This document shows, one piece after another, positions 24,561-33,656 of a stretch of 63,740 nucleotides of DNA (position 1 is its first letter; each line of letters opens with the position of its first letter). Position numbers and translations under genes: made by a program. The notes beneath the pieces were generated by a model. That model made no database searches. It was not told the origin of the DNA and saw only the letters and a program-made list of their open reading frames with translations. Origin of the DNA: an uncultured Lachnospiraceae bacterium (lineage in GTDB: Bacteria > Bacillota > Clostridia > Lachnospirales > Lachnospiraceae); NCBI GenBank assembly GCA_900549995.1, contig URQQ01000023.1, positions 1 to 63,740 on the forward strand, written 5' to 3'.

Positions 24561-25949
24561 ATGGGTGAAGCAAAAGCTAAAAAAGGTGGTTATCCAATAG
24601 GATTTTATGTATGTTGTATAACCTACACATTTGAGAGATTTGCGTTCTATGGCAGCAAACCATTATTGGTATTATTCCTGATCAAAGCCGTTGCAGAAGG
24701 CGGACTTGGAATCGACGCTGCTGATGCAGCTATTATTGCATCTAACTTAACAGCATTTACATATATCGCACCGGTTATCGGTGGATATGTATCTGACCAT
24801 TGGCTTGGCGCCAGATATGCTGTATCAATCGGTACTATTCTGATGGGTCTTGGTTACCTCATCGGATGGCAGGCAAACAGTGTTGCAATGGTTAATGCAA
24901 TGATCATCGTTGTATCAATCGGTACTGGTTTATTCAAAGGAAACCTTGCTGCTATTATCGGACGTCTGTTTGATGATCAGGCTATGTTAGATTCAGCGTT
25001 CTCTATTCAGTATTCATTCGTAAATATTGGTTCATTCTTTGGATCATCTGTTTGTGGATTATTGTACGTTGGCGCGTTGGCAAATGGTAAAGTATTAGGA
25101 TTCAGACCTGTATTCTTGATCTGTGGTATTCTTGTATTTATTGGTGGTATCGTATTTACATTATGTTACAGTAAATTACAGGGACAGGGTATCAAGCCTT
25201 TCAAATATCTTACAGATACGCAGGGAAATGTTGTTGGTATGGCTCACAAAAAAGAAAAATCAGAGAAATCAACAGCTCCTCTTACATCAAAAGAGAAAAA
25301 AGGTGTACTTGCTATCATCTTAGTATCCTTTGTTTCTATCATTTTCTGGCTTGCATATTATCAGCAGGATTTAGCGCTGACAATTTACATGGACAAATTT
25401 GTCAACATGAACATTGGAAGCTTTAAACTGACACCACCACTTGTAACAACATCTTGGAATGGTCTGTTATGTATCTTCTTAAGCCTGGCTGCTGCTAAAC
25501 TTTGGGCACACCTGGCAAAGAGACCTCAGGGTGACTTATCTATGTTCCAGAAAGTTACACTTTCATTCGTATTCCTTGGTCTTTCTTACGTTGTATTAAT
25601 CATCATGGAGGTTCTCAGAGGTGTTGGTTCTTCTGAAGCAAATCAGGCAAGTGTAATATGGTTGTTATTATTTGGAGTATTCTTAACATTTGGTGAGATC
25701 TGCTTCTCTCCACTTGGTAACTCATTCGTAAGTAAATTTGCTCCAAAGAAATACTTATCATTATTAATGGGTGTTTGGACATTTGCTACATTCGTTGCTA
25801 CAAAAGTTAACGGATACGTTCAGGGATTTGTTGAAAAACTTGGTATCTTTACAATCTTCGTTACATTTGCAGTTGTATCTGCAATCTGCGCGGTTGTTAT
25901 GTTCCTTGTTACAAAACCATTAAACAGACTTGTTGAAGACGACAAATAA
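24561..25949 (+). CDS. Peptide MFS transporter (POT/PTR family)
   Basis: A 462-residue proton-coupled oligopeptide transporter with about 12-14 helices. It has the family hallmark ERFAFYGSKPLLVLFLI (ExxERFxYYG-like) in helix 1, APVIGGYVSDHWLGARYA after helix 2 and SIGTGLFKGNLAAIIGRL. It imports di- and tripeptides. ATG 24561 follows GGAGGG, and the family N-terminus (GYPIGFYVCC) begins soon after; the 42 upstream in-frame codons look like leader. Codon use is T-rich and unlike its neighbours (many TTA, GTA and ACA), suggesting high expression. It shares an operator block with the aminopeptidase at 27212. Confidence 0.93.
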   Translation: MGEAKAKKGGYPIGFYVCCITYTFERFAFYGSKPLLVLFLIKAVAEGGLGIDAADAAIIASNLTAFTYIAPVIGGYVSDHWLGARYAVSIGTILMGLGYLIGWQANSVAMVNAMIIVVSIGTGLFKGNLAAIIGRLFDDQAMLDSAFSIQYSFVNIGSFFGSSVCGLLYVGALANGKVLGFRPVFLICGILVFIGGIVFTLCYSKLQGQGIKPFKYLTDTQGNVVGMAHKKEKSEKSTAPLTSKEKKGVLAIILVSFVSIIFWLAYYQQDLALTIYMDKFVNMNIGSFKLTPPLVTTSWNGLLCIFLSLAAAKLWAHLAKRPQGDLSMFQKVTLSFVFLGLSYVVLIIMEVLRGVGSSEANQASVIWLLLFGVFLTFGEICFSPLGNSFVSKFAPKKYLSLLMGVWTFATFVATKVNGYVQGFVEKLGIFTIFVTFAVVSAICAVVMFLVTKPLNRLVEDDK

Positions 25950-25957
25950 TTTATTAC

Positions 25958-25992
25958 AAAAAAGTTGTATGTGAGCACATACAACTTTTTTT
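25958..25992 (+). terminator. Terminator of the peptide transporter gene
   Basis: A perfect stem, GTTGTATGTG (25964-25973) with CACATACAAC (25976-25985), flanked by an A-run and followed by TTTTTTT. Confidence 0.9.
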
Positions 25993-26074
25993 GTTCATCT
26001 TATTTTGTTTTTTATCACCACGATCTTTAAATTTCCCCTTTGATGTAATAAACTTCGAATCCTTCCGGCCTCTT

Positions 26075-26965
26075 TTACACCTCTGCCTCAAGTTCCTCTT
26101 CTTGCAATGCCTTGCCTTTCACTTCAATCTGCGATAAAATGATCGCCGCAAAAATCACTATAAATCCTATAATCATTCTGCCCGTCACCTGTTCATGATA
26201 AAGAACGATAGAACACATCACGCCAAACACCGCTTCCAGGCTTAAGATCATTCCTCCAATTGCAGCTTCTGTATACTTGAGCCCAAAACTTTGCAAAGCC
26301 AGACATAACGCGGTTGCAAAGATTCCAAGATATACAAGCCCTCCGACTGCCGCTGCAGGATAGGATGATGGTATAGAACCTGTAAGTAAAACTCCTGCCC
26401 ACGACAAAACCATGACAACTCCCAGTTCAATCGTTGTAAGGAGCAGTGAGTTTCTTCCTTTACACCCGAGCGAAGATACTACTATATTCGCTGCCCCGGG
26501 AATTCCGCTTAACACCGTAATGATATCACCGTTCGTCATTCCTCCGCCGCCTTTCAGAGACAGAATTCCAACACCTGTTACACACAGAAGTACACATGCC
26601 AGATGCTGCAGTTTGGGTTTTTTCTTCGTGACACCCCAATACAGAAACGGTACAAATACACAATAGGTGGTAGACAGAAATGCACTCTTCCCAGGAGAAG
26701 TATCCCAGGTAAGTCCAACAGTCTGCATCATATAACTTCCAAACAATGTAATTCCCATCAATGTACCATAAATCACATATTTTCTGTCCAGCAATTTCCT
26801 CAGAGGATAAGCTACAACTATCAGACACATACTTGCAATTGTAAACCGAACCGCGTTGATAAATACTGCTGAAAAAGTCTCCGATGCTATCTTTGCCACT
26901 GTAAATGTACTGCCCCAGATAAAGGCAGTTACAAACAACATTGGTTTCGCTATTTTTTTCTTCAT
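26075..26965 (-). CDS. EamA/DMT-family transporter
   Basis: A 296-residue membrane protein of ten helices in two EamA repeats. It has the N-terminal FVTAFIWGSTFTVAKIASET signature and a second repeat with YTEAAIGGMILSLEAVFGV. Family members export amino acids, nucleosides or drugs; the substrate is unknown. It lies divergent from the aminopeptidase gene and convergent with the peptide transporter gene, so export of excess amino acids derived from peptides is conceivable but only inferred. A related paralogue is at 47668. Confidence 0.9.
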   Translation of the reverse strand: MKKKIAKPMLFVTAFIWGSTFTVAKIASETFSAVFINAVRFTIASMCLIVVAYPLRKLLDRKYVIYGTLMGITLFGSYMMQTVGLTWDTSPGKSAFLSTTYCVFVPFLYWGVTKKKPKLQHLACVLLCVTGVGILSLKGGGGMTNGDIITVLSGIPGAANIVVSSLGCKGRNSLLLTTIELGVVMVLSWAGVLLTGSIPSSYPAAAVGGLVYLGIFATALCLALQSFGLKYTEAAIGGMILSLEAVFGVMCSIVLYHEQVTGRMIIGFIVIFAAIILSQIEVKGKALQEEELEAEV

Positions 26966-27107
26966 TTTCCCAACCCTCCTTCCCTCTTTTCACGACTCTG
27001 TACTCCAGTCTATCATCCTTTCACATTTCCTGTCAAGACAGGCCTTTTGTATTCATTTTTCACACTATTTTCAAAGTAAAAACCCCGTATTTATCAACAT
27101 AATTCTA

Positions 27108-27145
27108 TTTGTACTTTAGTCTAATTTATGATACAGTATCAATAG
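27108..27145 (+). promoter_or_regulatory. Promoter/operator of the Xaa-Pro aminopeptidase gene (TACTTTA dyad)
   Basis: This 38-base block aligns without gaps to 24294-24331 at roughly 30 positions, including an identical TTTGTACTTTAGT. TTGTAC, a 17-base spacer and TACAGT form the promoter, overlaid by TACTTTA-N13-TACAGTA. AAGGAGG and the ATG follow at 27212. Confidence 0.6.
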
Positions 27146-27211
27146 TAACGTGTATCTGAATTTACATAACAAAACTATGATTGTACACGGATTATTAAGG
27201 AGGTTTTTCAA

Positions 27212-29005
27212 ATGAAAGTAACAGAAAGAATCGCAAAACTTCGTTCTCTTATGAGCGAAAAAAACATGGACGCTTATATCGTTCCATCTGCTGACAACCA
27301 TCAGAGTGAATATGTTGGGGAATATTTCAAATCCAGAGAATTTATCACAGGATTCACTGGCTCTGCCGGTACAGCTGTCTTCACAAAAGACGAAGCATAT
27401 CTGTGGACTGACGGCAGATATTTCCTTCAGGCTGAAACGCAGATTGCCGGAAGCGGTGTGAAATTGATGAAAATTAATGAGCCAGGGTATCCGACAATTG
27501 AAGAATTTCTTGCAGATAAAATGCCTGAAAACGGAATCCTTGGATTTGACGGGCGTGTTGTATCTATGGAAGAAGGCCAGTCTTATGAAGCAGCCCTGAG
27601 TTCTAAAAATGTTACGTTTGAATATTCCTATGACCTTATCGGACAAGTATGGGAAGACCGCCCTTCTCTTGCAAATGAACCTGTATTTCTCATAGATGAA
27701 AAATACTCCGGCGAAAGTACAGCTTCTAAACTTTCACGCATCCGCGAAGTTATGAAAGAACAGGGCGCCAGCGCACATATTATTGCTTCTCTCGATGACG
27801 TTGCATGGCTGATTAACATGAGAGGCAACGATGTTGCATACTCACCGCTCATCCTTGCGTATGCGATCGTAAGAACTGACAGTATGGACTTATTTATGGA
27901 AGAAAGCAAATTAAATGACGCTGCAAAAGCAGAACTTTCTAAAAATAATGTGACTCTTCATCCATATGATGACATTTATGAATGCGTAAAAGCTTTCAGT
28001 TCAGACGATGCTGTCATGATTGATCCGATGAAAGTCAACTATGCAATCTATAATAATATTGCCGCAGAAGCTTTAAAAATAGAACATGCAAATCCAACCA
28101 TTCTGTTCAAGGCAATGAAAAATCCTGTAGAACTCGAAAATATCCGCAAAGCACATATCAAAGATGGTGTTGCTGTTACTAAATTCATGCACTGGATGAA
28201 GACTACTGTTGGCAAGGAAAAAATTACGGAACTGTCCGCTGCTGAGAAGCTGGAGTCATTCCGCAAGGAGCAGGAAGGTTATCTGTGGCAGAGTTTCGAA
28301 CCAATCTGTGCTTACAAAGAGCATGCTGCCATGATGCATTATGCTCCAACCGAAGAAACCGATGTCGAGTTAAAACCGGAACATTTCTTCCTGAATGATA
28401 CTGGCGGAAATTACTACGAGGGTTCTACCGATATTACAAGAACTTTTGTCCTTGGCCCAATCAGCGATGAACTTAAAAAACATTTTACCGCCGTATGCCG
28501 TGCAATGATGAATCTCGCAAGAGCTAATTTCTTATATGGATGCAAGGGATATAACCTGGATGTTCTGGCAAGAGGACCGATCTGGGATCTTGGCATCGAC
28601 TTCAAATGCGGCACAGGCCATGGCGTTGGCTATATGCTGAATATCCACGAAGCACCTACTGGTTTCAGATGGTACATTGTTCCTGCGAAAAACGAAACAC
28701 ATGTAATCGAAGAAGGAATGGTTCTGACTGATGAACCGGGTATCTATATTGATGGTTCCCACGGCATACGTACAGAGAATGAAATGATTGTCAGAAAAGG
28801 GGAACAAAATGAGTTTGGACAGTTTATGTATTTTGAGCCAATCACATTTGTGCCGATCGACCTGGACGGTATCGACCCAGAAGAGATGACCAAAACAGAA
28901 AAGAATTATCTGAATGACTATCACAGACAAGTATTCGAAAAGATTTCTCCTTATCTTAATGAAGAAGAAACTGAATGGCTGAAAGAGTATACAAGAGCCA
29001 TCTAG
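27212..29005 (+). CDS. Xaa-Pro aminopeptidase (aminopeptidase P, M24B)
   Basis: A 597-residue three-domain aminopeptidase P. Two creatinase N-domains (SAGTAVFTKDEAYLWTDGRY; IASLDDVAWLINMRGNDVAY) precede the pita-bread catalytic domain. Metal ligands are visible in LNDTGGNYYEGSTDITRTFV (two Asp), CGTGHGVGYMLNIHE (His), LTDEPGIYIDGSHGIRTENE (two Glu). It releases N-terminal residues that precede proline. The long form is typical of eukaryotic-like XPNPEP1 homologues common in gut Firmicutes. An ideal ribosome site (AAGGAGG) lies at the correct spacing. The promoter resembles that of the peptide transporter gene. Confidence 0.95.
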   Translation: MKVTERIAKLRSLMSEKNMDAYIVPSADNHQSEYVGEYFKSREFITGFTGSAGTAVFTKDEAYLWTDGRYFLQAETQIAGSGVKLMKINEPGYPTIEEFLADKMPENGILGFDGRVVSMEEGQSYEAALSSKNVTFEYSYDLIGQVWEDRPSLANEPVFLIDEKYSGESTASKLSRIREVMKEQGASAHIIASLDDVAWLINMRGNDVAYSPLILAYAIVRTDSMDLFMEESKLNDAAKAELSKNNVTLHPYDDIYECVKAFSSDDAVMIDPMKVNYAIYNNIAAEALKIEHANPTILFKAMKNPVELENIRKAHIKDGVAVTKFMHWMKTTVGKEKITELSAAEKLESFRKEQEGYLWQSFEPICAYKEHAAMMHYAPTEETDVELKPEHFFLNDTGGNYYEGSTDITRTFVLGPISDELKKHFTAVCRAMMNLARANFLYGCKGYNLDVLARGPIWDLGIDFKCGTGHGVGYMLNIHEAPTGFRWYIVPAKNETHVIEEGMVLTDEPGIYIDGSHGIRTENEMIVRKGEQNEFGQFMYFEPITFVPIDLDGIDPEEMTKTEKNYLNDYHRQVFEKISPYLNEEETEWLKEYTRAI

Positions 29006-29030
29006 CTAAAAACTTTAAGTAATTTTACAA

Positions 29031-29070
29031 TAAAAACCCCAGAGCAGTTCAAAATAATCTGCTCTGGGGT
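29031..29070. terminator. Terminator between the aminopeptidase and NfeD-like genes
   Basis: A perfect stem, ACCCCAGAGCAG (29036-29047) with CTGCTCTGGGGT (29059-29070). The T-run (TTTTTA) is on the minus-strand side, so it mainly ends the gene at 29082, but the hairpin can also stop aminopeptidase transcripts. Confidence 0.8.
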
Positions 29071-29081
29071 CATCTGTTTAC

Positions 29082-29681
29082 TTAGCTGTCTTTATCTCTT
29101 CTGCTTCTTACAACAATATTGAAACCATCAATATCAGTAATACAGATTGCTGTCCCTTTCTTAATCGGTTTATCTGTTACCCTGACTTTCAGAATCTGAT
29201 TTCCAAATCTTCCTCTGCCCTTGTAGTCAATATCTGTCTCTGCAATTCCTTTCAGCCCAAGATACTTATCTTTTTTCCTGCACCTCATTTCTTCCACTGC
29301 ATAACGCTCAGATGCCACTACCACACACACCGCAGCTGTATAAATGATAAATCTCAGTATACCATCGGCCAGACAGGCGATTCCAACTGCACACATAAAG
29401 TATGAATTAGAATTAAAGCCTCCCCTTTGGCTCTTGCCATAGAAAAATGGAAGATCCATTCTCGCCTCAACAATGGCATCTAAAATACCAACTGCAAGAA
29501 ACGCAATTCCGATGATCAGCAGCATTTTTGCCCCCATCACCGAGATGCCTGCCGAGCTGATGACAAAGCATCTGAATGCAAAGAATACAACAGACGCCGC
29601 AATGAGAAAGACAAACGCCTTCCAGTCCAGATGCGGACGATTTTCTGCACGGATTCCTGTACTTCTGTCTTCTTTCGTCAT
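29082..29681 (-). CDS. Membrane protein with C-terminal NfeD-like OB domain
   Basis: A 199-residue protein. Residues 20-130 contain about three to four membrane helices (VFLIAASVVFFAFRCFVI, MLLIIGIAFLAVGILDAIV, FIIYTAAVCVVVAS). Residues 145-195 form a small beta domain (GLKGIAETDIDYKGRGRFG, then TDIDGFNIVV) like the soluble OB fold of NfeD proteins, which work with flotillins. No flotillin gene is nearby. ATG 29681 is preferred over 29687 by spacing from the G-run. NfeD assignment is by pattern only. Confidence 0.6.
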   Translation of the reverse strand: MTKEDRSTGIRAENRPHLDWKAFVFLIAASVVFFAFRCFVISSAGISVMGAKMLLIIGIAFLAVGILDAIVEARMDLPFFYGKSQRGGFNSNSYFMCAVGIACLADGILRFIIYTAAVCVVVASERYAVEEMRCRKKDKYLGLKGIAETDIDYKGRGRFGNQILKVRVTDKPIKKGTAICITDIDGFNIVVRSRRDKDS

Positions 29682-29813
29682 GACCATTACCCCCTTGTCT
29701 TGAAATGATGAAAATAGATGATTTCGTTTCTTCTTATCTATAACTTAATCCCTTTATTCCATCATTTCAATGGGTTCTGCCTGAATGCAGTGAAATCCGT
29801 ATTCAATGCCTTT

Positions 29814-31799
29814 CTATTTCTGGTTTCTGAACTGTATCGGTGTCATATCATATGTCTTCTTAAACAACCGGTTAAAATGCTCTACGTTCTGATACCCGAC
29901 AGCCGCCGCTATACTTTCTACCGTCATATTACTGCTCTTAAGCATTGCACGTGCCTTTTTCATCCGGATTTTCTTAACATTATCTCCAAAGGTCAGTCCC
30001 GATTTTTCCTTGATATATTTTGAAAGGTACGGTTTTGAGAGAAAGAATTTCTCAGATAAATCATCCAGCGTCACATCCAGATAGTTTTCCTGAATATAAT
30101 TCATGATATCTAAAGTTCTCTCATCCTTCAGCCCTTCCGAATTCATAATTTCCTCAATCTTGTTCACCGCAACTGTGAGCGCTTCTATGGATGCTTTGAT
30201 AATATCAGGGTCGATGCCTACACCCCACTGCATCTTGCCGTGGCACATTACCCCGACATAGGCAACCGCCTTCGATGATGATCCCTGTGTCAGAGAATGC
30301 TCCTCATAGATTGACAGCTCGTAGCTGACTCCAAAGAACTGTTTGATTGCATTGCTCACCGCATCAAGACGTCCGTTACCATTGCCAAGGACCGTTCTCT
30401 TCTCTCCGCTCTGACTGAATGTCACTTCAGCGATAATGCCGTCTGCCTGTTTAAAATGGCAGTCATCAATATGGAATACGCTTTTTACATTGATGTAATG
30501 ATCTTCAAAAATTTGATAAATCCAGTCTGGGGTCAGTTCCTTGTGCGCCTTGTCAGACACATCTTTGACAAGATATCCTACCTCTTCCTTCATCTTCTCC
30601 GGAAGGCTTAAGCCATAGCTCTGCTTCAGAATATAGTTTACCCCGCCTTTTCCTGACTGGCTGTTAATTCTGATGACATCGGATTCGTACTGTCTTCCCA
30701 CATCCACCGGATCAATCGGCAGATACGGAACCGTCCATGTGTCACACTGCTTTTCTTCTCTCCACGCCATTCCCTTGGCAATCGCATCCTGATGAGAGCC
30801 TGAAAATGCGGTGAATACAAGTTCTCCGGCATATGGCTGACGCTCATAGACTGACATTCGTGTAAGACGTTCATATTTCTCTACCAGTTCTGTCATATTG
30901 GAGAAATCAAGCTTTGGATCAACCCCCTGTGAAAACATATTCATTGCCAGTGTGATAATATCCACATTGCCGGTACGCTCTCCATTGCCAAAAAGTGTTC
31001 CCTCAATTCTGTCTGCACCGGCCAGCATTCCCATCTCCGCATCGCTGACACCGCATCCTCTGTCATTGTGAGGATGAAGACAGAGAATCACAGAATCTCT
31101 GTACTTCAAGTTCTTGCTCATATATTCTACCTGAGTTGCGAACACATGCGGCATTGCATTTTCAACCGTCGTAGGAAGATTGATGATTGCTTTTTTTCCA
31201 TTTCCCGGCTGCCATACATCCAGTACTGCATTACATACATCCAGGGCATAGTCGACTTCTGTTCCCTGAAAACTTTCCGGACTGTACTGAAATGTAAAAT
31301 TCCCTTCCGTCTCATCTGCAAGGCTCTTTAACAATTTTGCCCCATCCACTGCAATCTGTTTGATCTGTTCTTTATTCTTCTTAAATACCTGTTCCCGCTG
31401 AGCAACCGATGTTGAATTATAGAGGTGGATGACTGCATGAGGTGCACCCTTTACTGCCTCGAACGTCTTCTTGATGATATGCTCCCTCGCCTGTGTCAGA
31501 ACCTGAATAGTCACATCTTCAGGAATCATATTCTTCTCAATCAAAGTTCTTAAAAACTGATACTCTGTCTCAGAAGCAGCCGGAAACCCTACCTCAATCT
31601 CCTTAAATCCGACATCCAGAAGCATCTGGAAAAACTCCAGTTTTTCTTCCAGGCTCATCGGTTCAATCAATGCCTGATTCCCGTCTCTTAAATCCACGCT
31701 GCACCAGAGGGGCGCTTTCTCCACATGATCTTTCTTTACCCAGTCATATGTAACGACCGGAGGCATAAAATAACTTCTTTCATATTTCTTATAATTCAT
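29814..31799 (-). CDS. leuA: 2-isopropylmalate synthase fused to an AraC-type DNA-binding domain
   Basis: A 661-residue protein. Residues 1-545 are a complete type-2 LeuA: the catalytic TIM barrel with WCSVDLRDGNQALIEPMS, metal-binding CLHPHNDRGCG and LFGNGERTGNVDI, then the leucine-sensing allosteric domain (EVTFSQSGEKRTVLGNGNGR; SKAVAYVGVMCHGKMQWGVG). LeuA condenses acetyl-CoA with 2-oxoisovalerate in leucine synthesis. The last 100 residues (562-661) are a full AraC/XylS tandem HTH: first helix-turn-helix VTLDDLSEKFFLSKPYLSKY, second TVESIAAAVGYQNVEHFNRL, ending KKTYDMTPIQFRNQ. No stop, frameshift or start site separates the parts. ATG 31799 lies ten bases after GGAGAG. A Leu T-box lies upstream. 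A LeuA that binds DNA in response to leucine is an inference. Confidence 0.95.
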   Translation of the reverse strand: MNYKKYERSYFMPPVVTYDWVKKDHVEKAPLWCSVDLRDGNQALIEPMSLEEKLEFFQMLLDVGFKEIEVGFPAASETEYQFLRTLIEKNMIPEDVTIQVLTQAREHIIKKTFEAVKGAPHAVIHLYNSTSVAQREQVFKKNKEQIKQIAVDGAKLLKSLADETEGNFTFQYSPESFQGTEVDYALDVCNAVLDVWQPGNGKKAIINLPTTVENAMPHVFATQVEYMSKNLKYRDSVILCLHPHNDRGCGVSDAEMGMLAGADRIEGTLFGNGERTGNVDIITLAMNMFSQGVDPKLDFSNMTELVEKYERLTRMSVYERQPYAGELVFTAFSGSHQDAIAKGMAWREEKQCDTWTVPYLPIDPVDVGRQYESDVIRINSQSGKGGVNYILKQSYGLSLPEKMKEEVGYLVKDVSDKAHKELTPDWIYQIFEDHYINVKSVFHIDDCHFKQADGIIAEVTFSQSGEKRTVLGNGNGRLDAVSNAIKQFFGVSYELSIYEEHSLTQGSSSKAVAYVGVMCHGKMQWGVGIDPDIIKASIEALTVAVNKIEEIMNSEGLKDERTLDIMNYIQENYLDVTLDDLSEKFFLSKPYLSKYIKEKSGLTFGDNVKKIRMKKARAMLKSSNMTVESIAAAVGYQNVEHFNRLFKKTYDMTPIQFRNQK

Positions 31800-31888
31800 A
31801 ATCTTTTCGCTCTCCTTTTTCACATTCCTGCAAAGGCAGGCTTATTGTTATCTTAGCATATTTCTTCCGTAATTTCGACAAACCCAAA

Positions 31889-32175
31889 GAAAAACGCCTC
31901 TGATTACAGGGGTTTCCTGTAACTAGAGACGAAAGATTTATCTTACGCGGTACCACTCTAATTCATGATTCACATGCACTTTAGTAAGCACGGGCTGTCT
32001 TGCCGCCATATGCTCTCCCCCGGTAACGAAGGGTAACCGTCCAGACCTACTTCCATCCTTCGATGTTTCAGCCGGAAGCTCCAAGGCGAGTTCACTATTT
32101 CCCTTCCGCTGTTTTTCATCTGCCAACAGCTTTCTGTGCTCCGGTCCATAGCTACTGTTCCTCTTCTTAGCTTTC
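31889..32175 (-). promoter_or_regulatory. T-box leader (Leu, CUC specifier) of leuA-araC
   Basis: On the minus strand the T-box sequence AGAGTGGTACCGCG (31959-31946) is followed by a terminator, CGTCTCTAGTTACAGG pairing with CCTGTAATCAGAGGCG (31931-31895), then TTTTTC. The upstream stem I region contains GAACTCGCC (32093-32085), whose CTC reads as a leucine specifier. Uncharged tRNA-Leu would favour read-through into leuA. A promoter is likely just upstream (TATTAT at 32189-32184 and TGTTCA at 32212-32207). Confidence 0.88.
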
Positions 32176-32299
32176 TGTTTTAGATAATATCACAGTTTCT
32201 GCCTTTTGAACAGTGATAAATTTAATCACCTATATTGATCAAATTTACTATTTTATATAAAAATTCATCAATTTATGTGATTTATCTTACACACTTCTT

Positions 32300-33589
32300 C
32301 TATCCAGCCATCGCTTTTCTGATGTCAATTCCTTTCAGATACATTTCTATTACCTTCTCTGCGACCCATCTCACAGAGATTTTCTCTACATCACTTTTCA
32401 CGATTACCGGATATTCTTTGATGACTTCCCCGTTCAGCTCATAGACTGCTTTTCCGACAACATCACCTTTCTTTACCGGCGCTGTAAGTGAATCCGCAAT
32501 CTTATAACTTACATTGACCTGATCTGATAATTTTACCAGCAGTTCAAGACTCCGTTTCTCTTCCGAAAGCGCAAGATCAGCTTCGGTATAAGCATCTTCA
32601 TAAAGCTCCTGGCTGGCAGCAATTCCATCTTCCACCCTGATTGGGTCGAATTTCTTTTCTTTGTCAAATACATCTTTATAATTGTAATAATCCAGTCCAT
32701 AGTTCATAAGAAGCTTCGTATCCGCCCATTTATAACTCTTGTTATTGGGCCATCCACAGGCAAGAAGCGCCACAATAAAAGTCTTGCCATCTCTGGAAAG
32801 CGCCCCGACATAGCAATATCCCGCATCCCCGGTAAAGCCTGTTTTTCCGCTCAATGCCCCCTCCATCATTCCCAGAAACGCGTTGTGATTGTTGCACGAA
32901 AACATTCCCTTTTTGTCCACGTCAGAAAAGGAATAACTTTTCTGTCTCGTTATTTCCAGAAATTCCTCTCTCTTCGGAGACTCTGTAATACAATATTTCA
33001 TAATACGGGCAAGATCTGCCGCGGTCGTTGAATGCGTACCATTTTCATCGGAGGCATCGAGTCCGTTGGGTGTTATGAAATAAGTGTCATTGCAGCCAAT
33101 CTCCTTTGCCTTCTGATTCATCAGATCTGCAAAACCTTCTTTCGATCCCCCCACGTGTTCCGCAATTGCTGCCGCACTGTCGTTATGTGATTCCAACATC
33201 AGAGAGTGCAGAAGGTCTTTCAGATAAAATTTCTCACCTTCGTACATCCCAAGGTGTACTTTCGGCTGAGACGCCGCGTATGCGCTGGCTGTTACAACCG
33301 CTTCTTCCTCCGCATTTTCAAGCGCAACAATGCATGTCATGATTTTGGTTGTGCTTGCCATCGCTTTCTTCTGATAACCATTTTTTTCATACAATATACG
33401 TCCGGAATCACCATCCATCAGCACCGCGGACTGTGCGTACAGCTGCCCCGGCTCTTTTTCTTCGTTTGATGCCTCTGGCTGCACGACGGTTTTCGTCTCT
33501 TCCCCTGCATACACTTCCTTCATACTTCCGGGTATCATTAATTGCGACACGATTACCATCATCAGGCATAATAAAAAAAGTCTTTTCAT
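32300..33589 (-). CDS. D-alanyl-D-alanine carboxypeptidase (PBP5/DacA family)
   Basis: A 429-residue secreted penicillin-binding protein. It has a signal peptide (residues 1-27) and the active-site triad motifs SxxK in MASTTKIMTC, SxN-type in LESHNDSAAAIAEH and KTG in ALSGKTGFTGDAGYC. A C-terminal PBP5_C beta domain (PVKKGDVVGKAVYELNGEVI) follows. It trims the terminal D-Ala of peptidoglycan pentapeptides. ATG 33589 follows GGGGGAG. A second family member is encoded at 40913. It appears to be a single-gene unit. Confidence 0.92.
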   Translation of the reverse strand: MKRLFLLCLMMVIVSQLMIPGSMKEVYAGEETKTVVQPEASNEEKEPGQLYAQSAVLMDGDSGRILYEKNGYQKKAMASTTKIMTCIVALENAEEEAVVTASAYAASQPKVHLGMYEGEKFYLKDLLHSLMLESHNDSAAAIAEHVGGSKEGFADLMNQKAKEIGCNDTYFITPNGLDASDENGTHSTTAADLARIMKYCITESPKREEFLEITRQKSYSFSDVDKKGMFSCNNHNAFLGMMEGALSGKTGFTGDAGYCYVGALSRDGKTFIVALLACGWPNNKSYKWADTKLLMNYGLDYYNYKDVFDKEKKFDPIRVEDGIAASQELYEDAYTEADLALSEEKRSLELLVKLSDQVNVSYKIADSLTAPVKKGDVVGKAVYELNGEVIKEYPVIVKSDVEKISVRWVAEKVIEMYLKGIDIRKAMAG

Positions 33590-33656
33590 AGACTCCCCCA
33601 CATTTCACTCAAGATACTTCATGTATATGAGGGGGACTCTAAAAAAAGACGTACCA

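Noticed and set aside
27116..27646. A 176-codon minus-strand open frame over the start of the aminopeptidase gene
   Set aside because: It is antisense to a well-supported gene and has no ribosome site.
31938..32126. A 62-codon open frame on the minus strand upstream of leuA
   Set aside because: It lies within the T-box stem I and antiterminator region; its sequence is explained by RNA structure.
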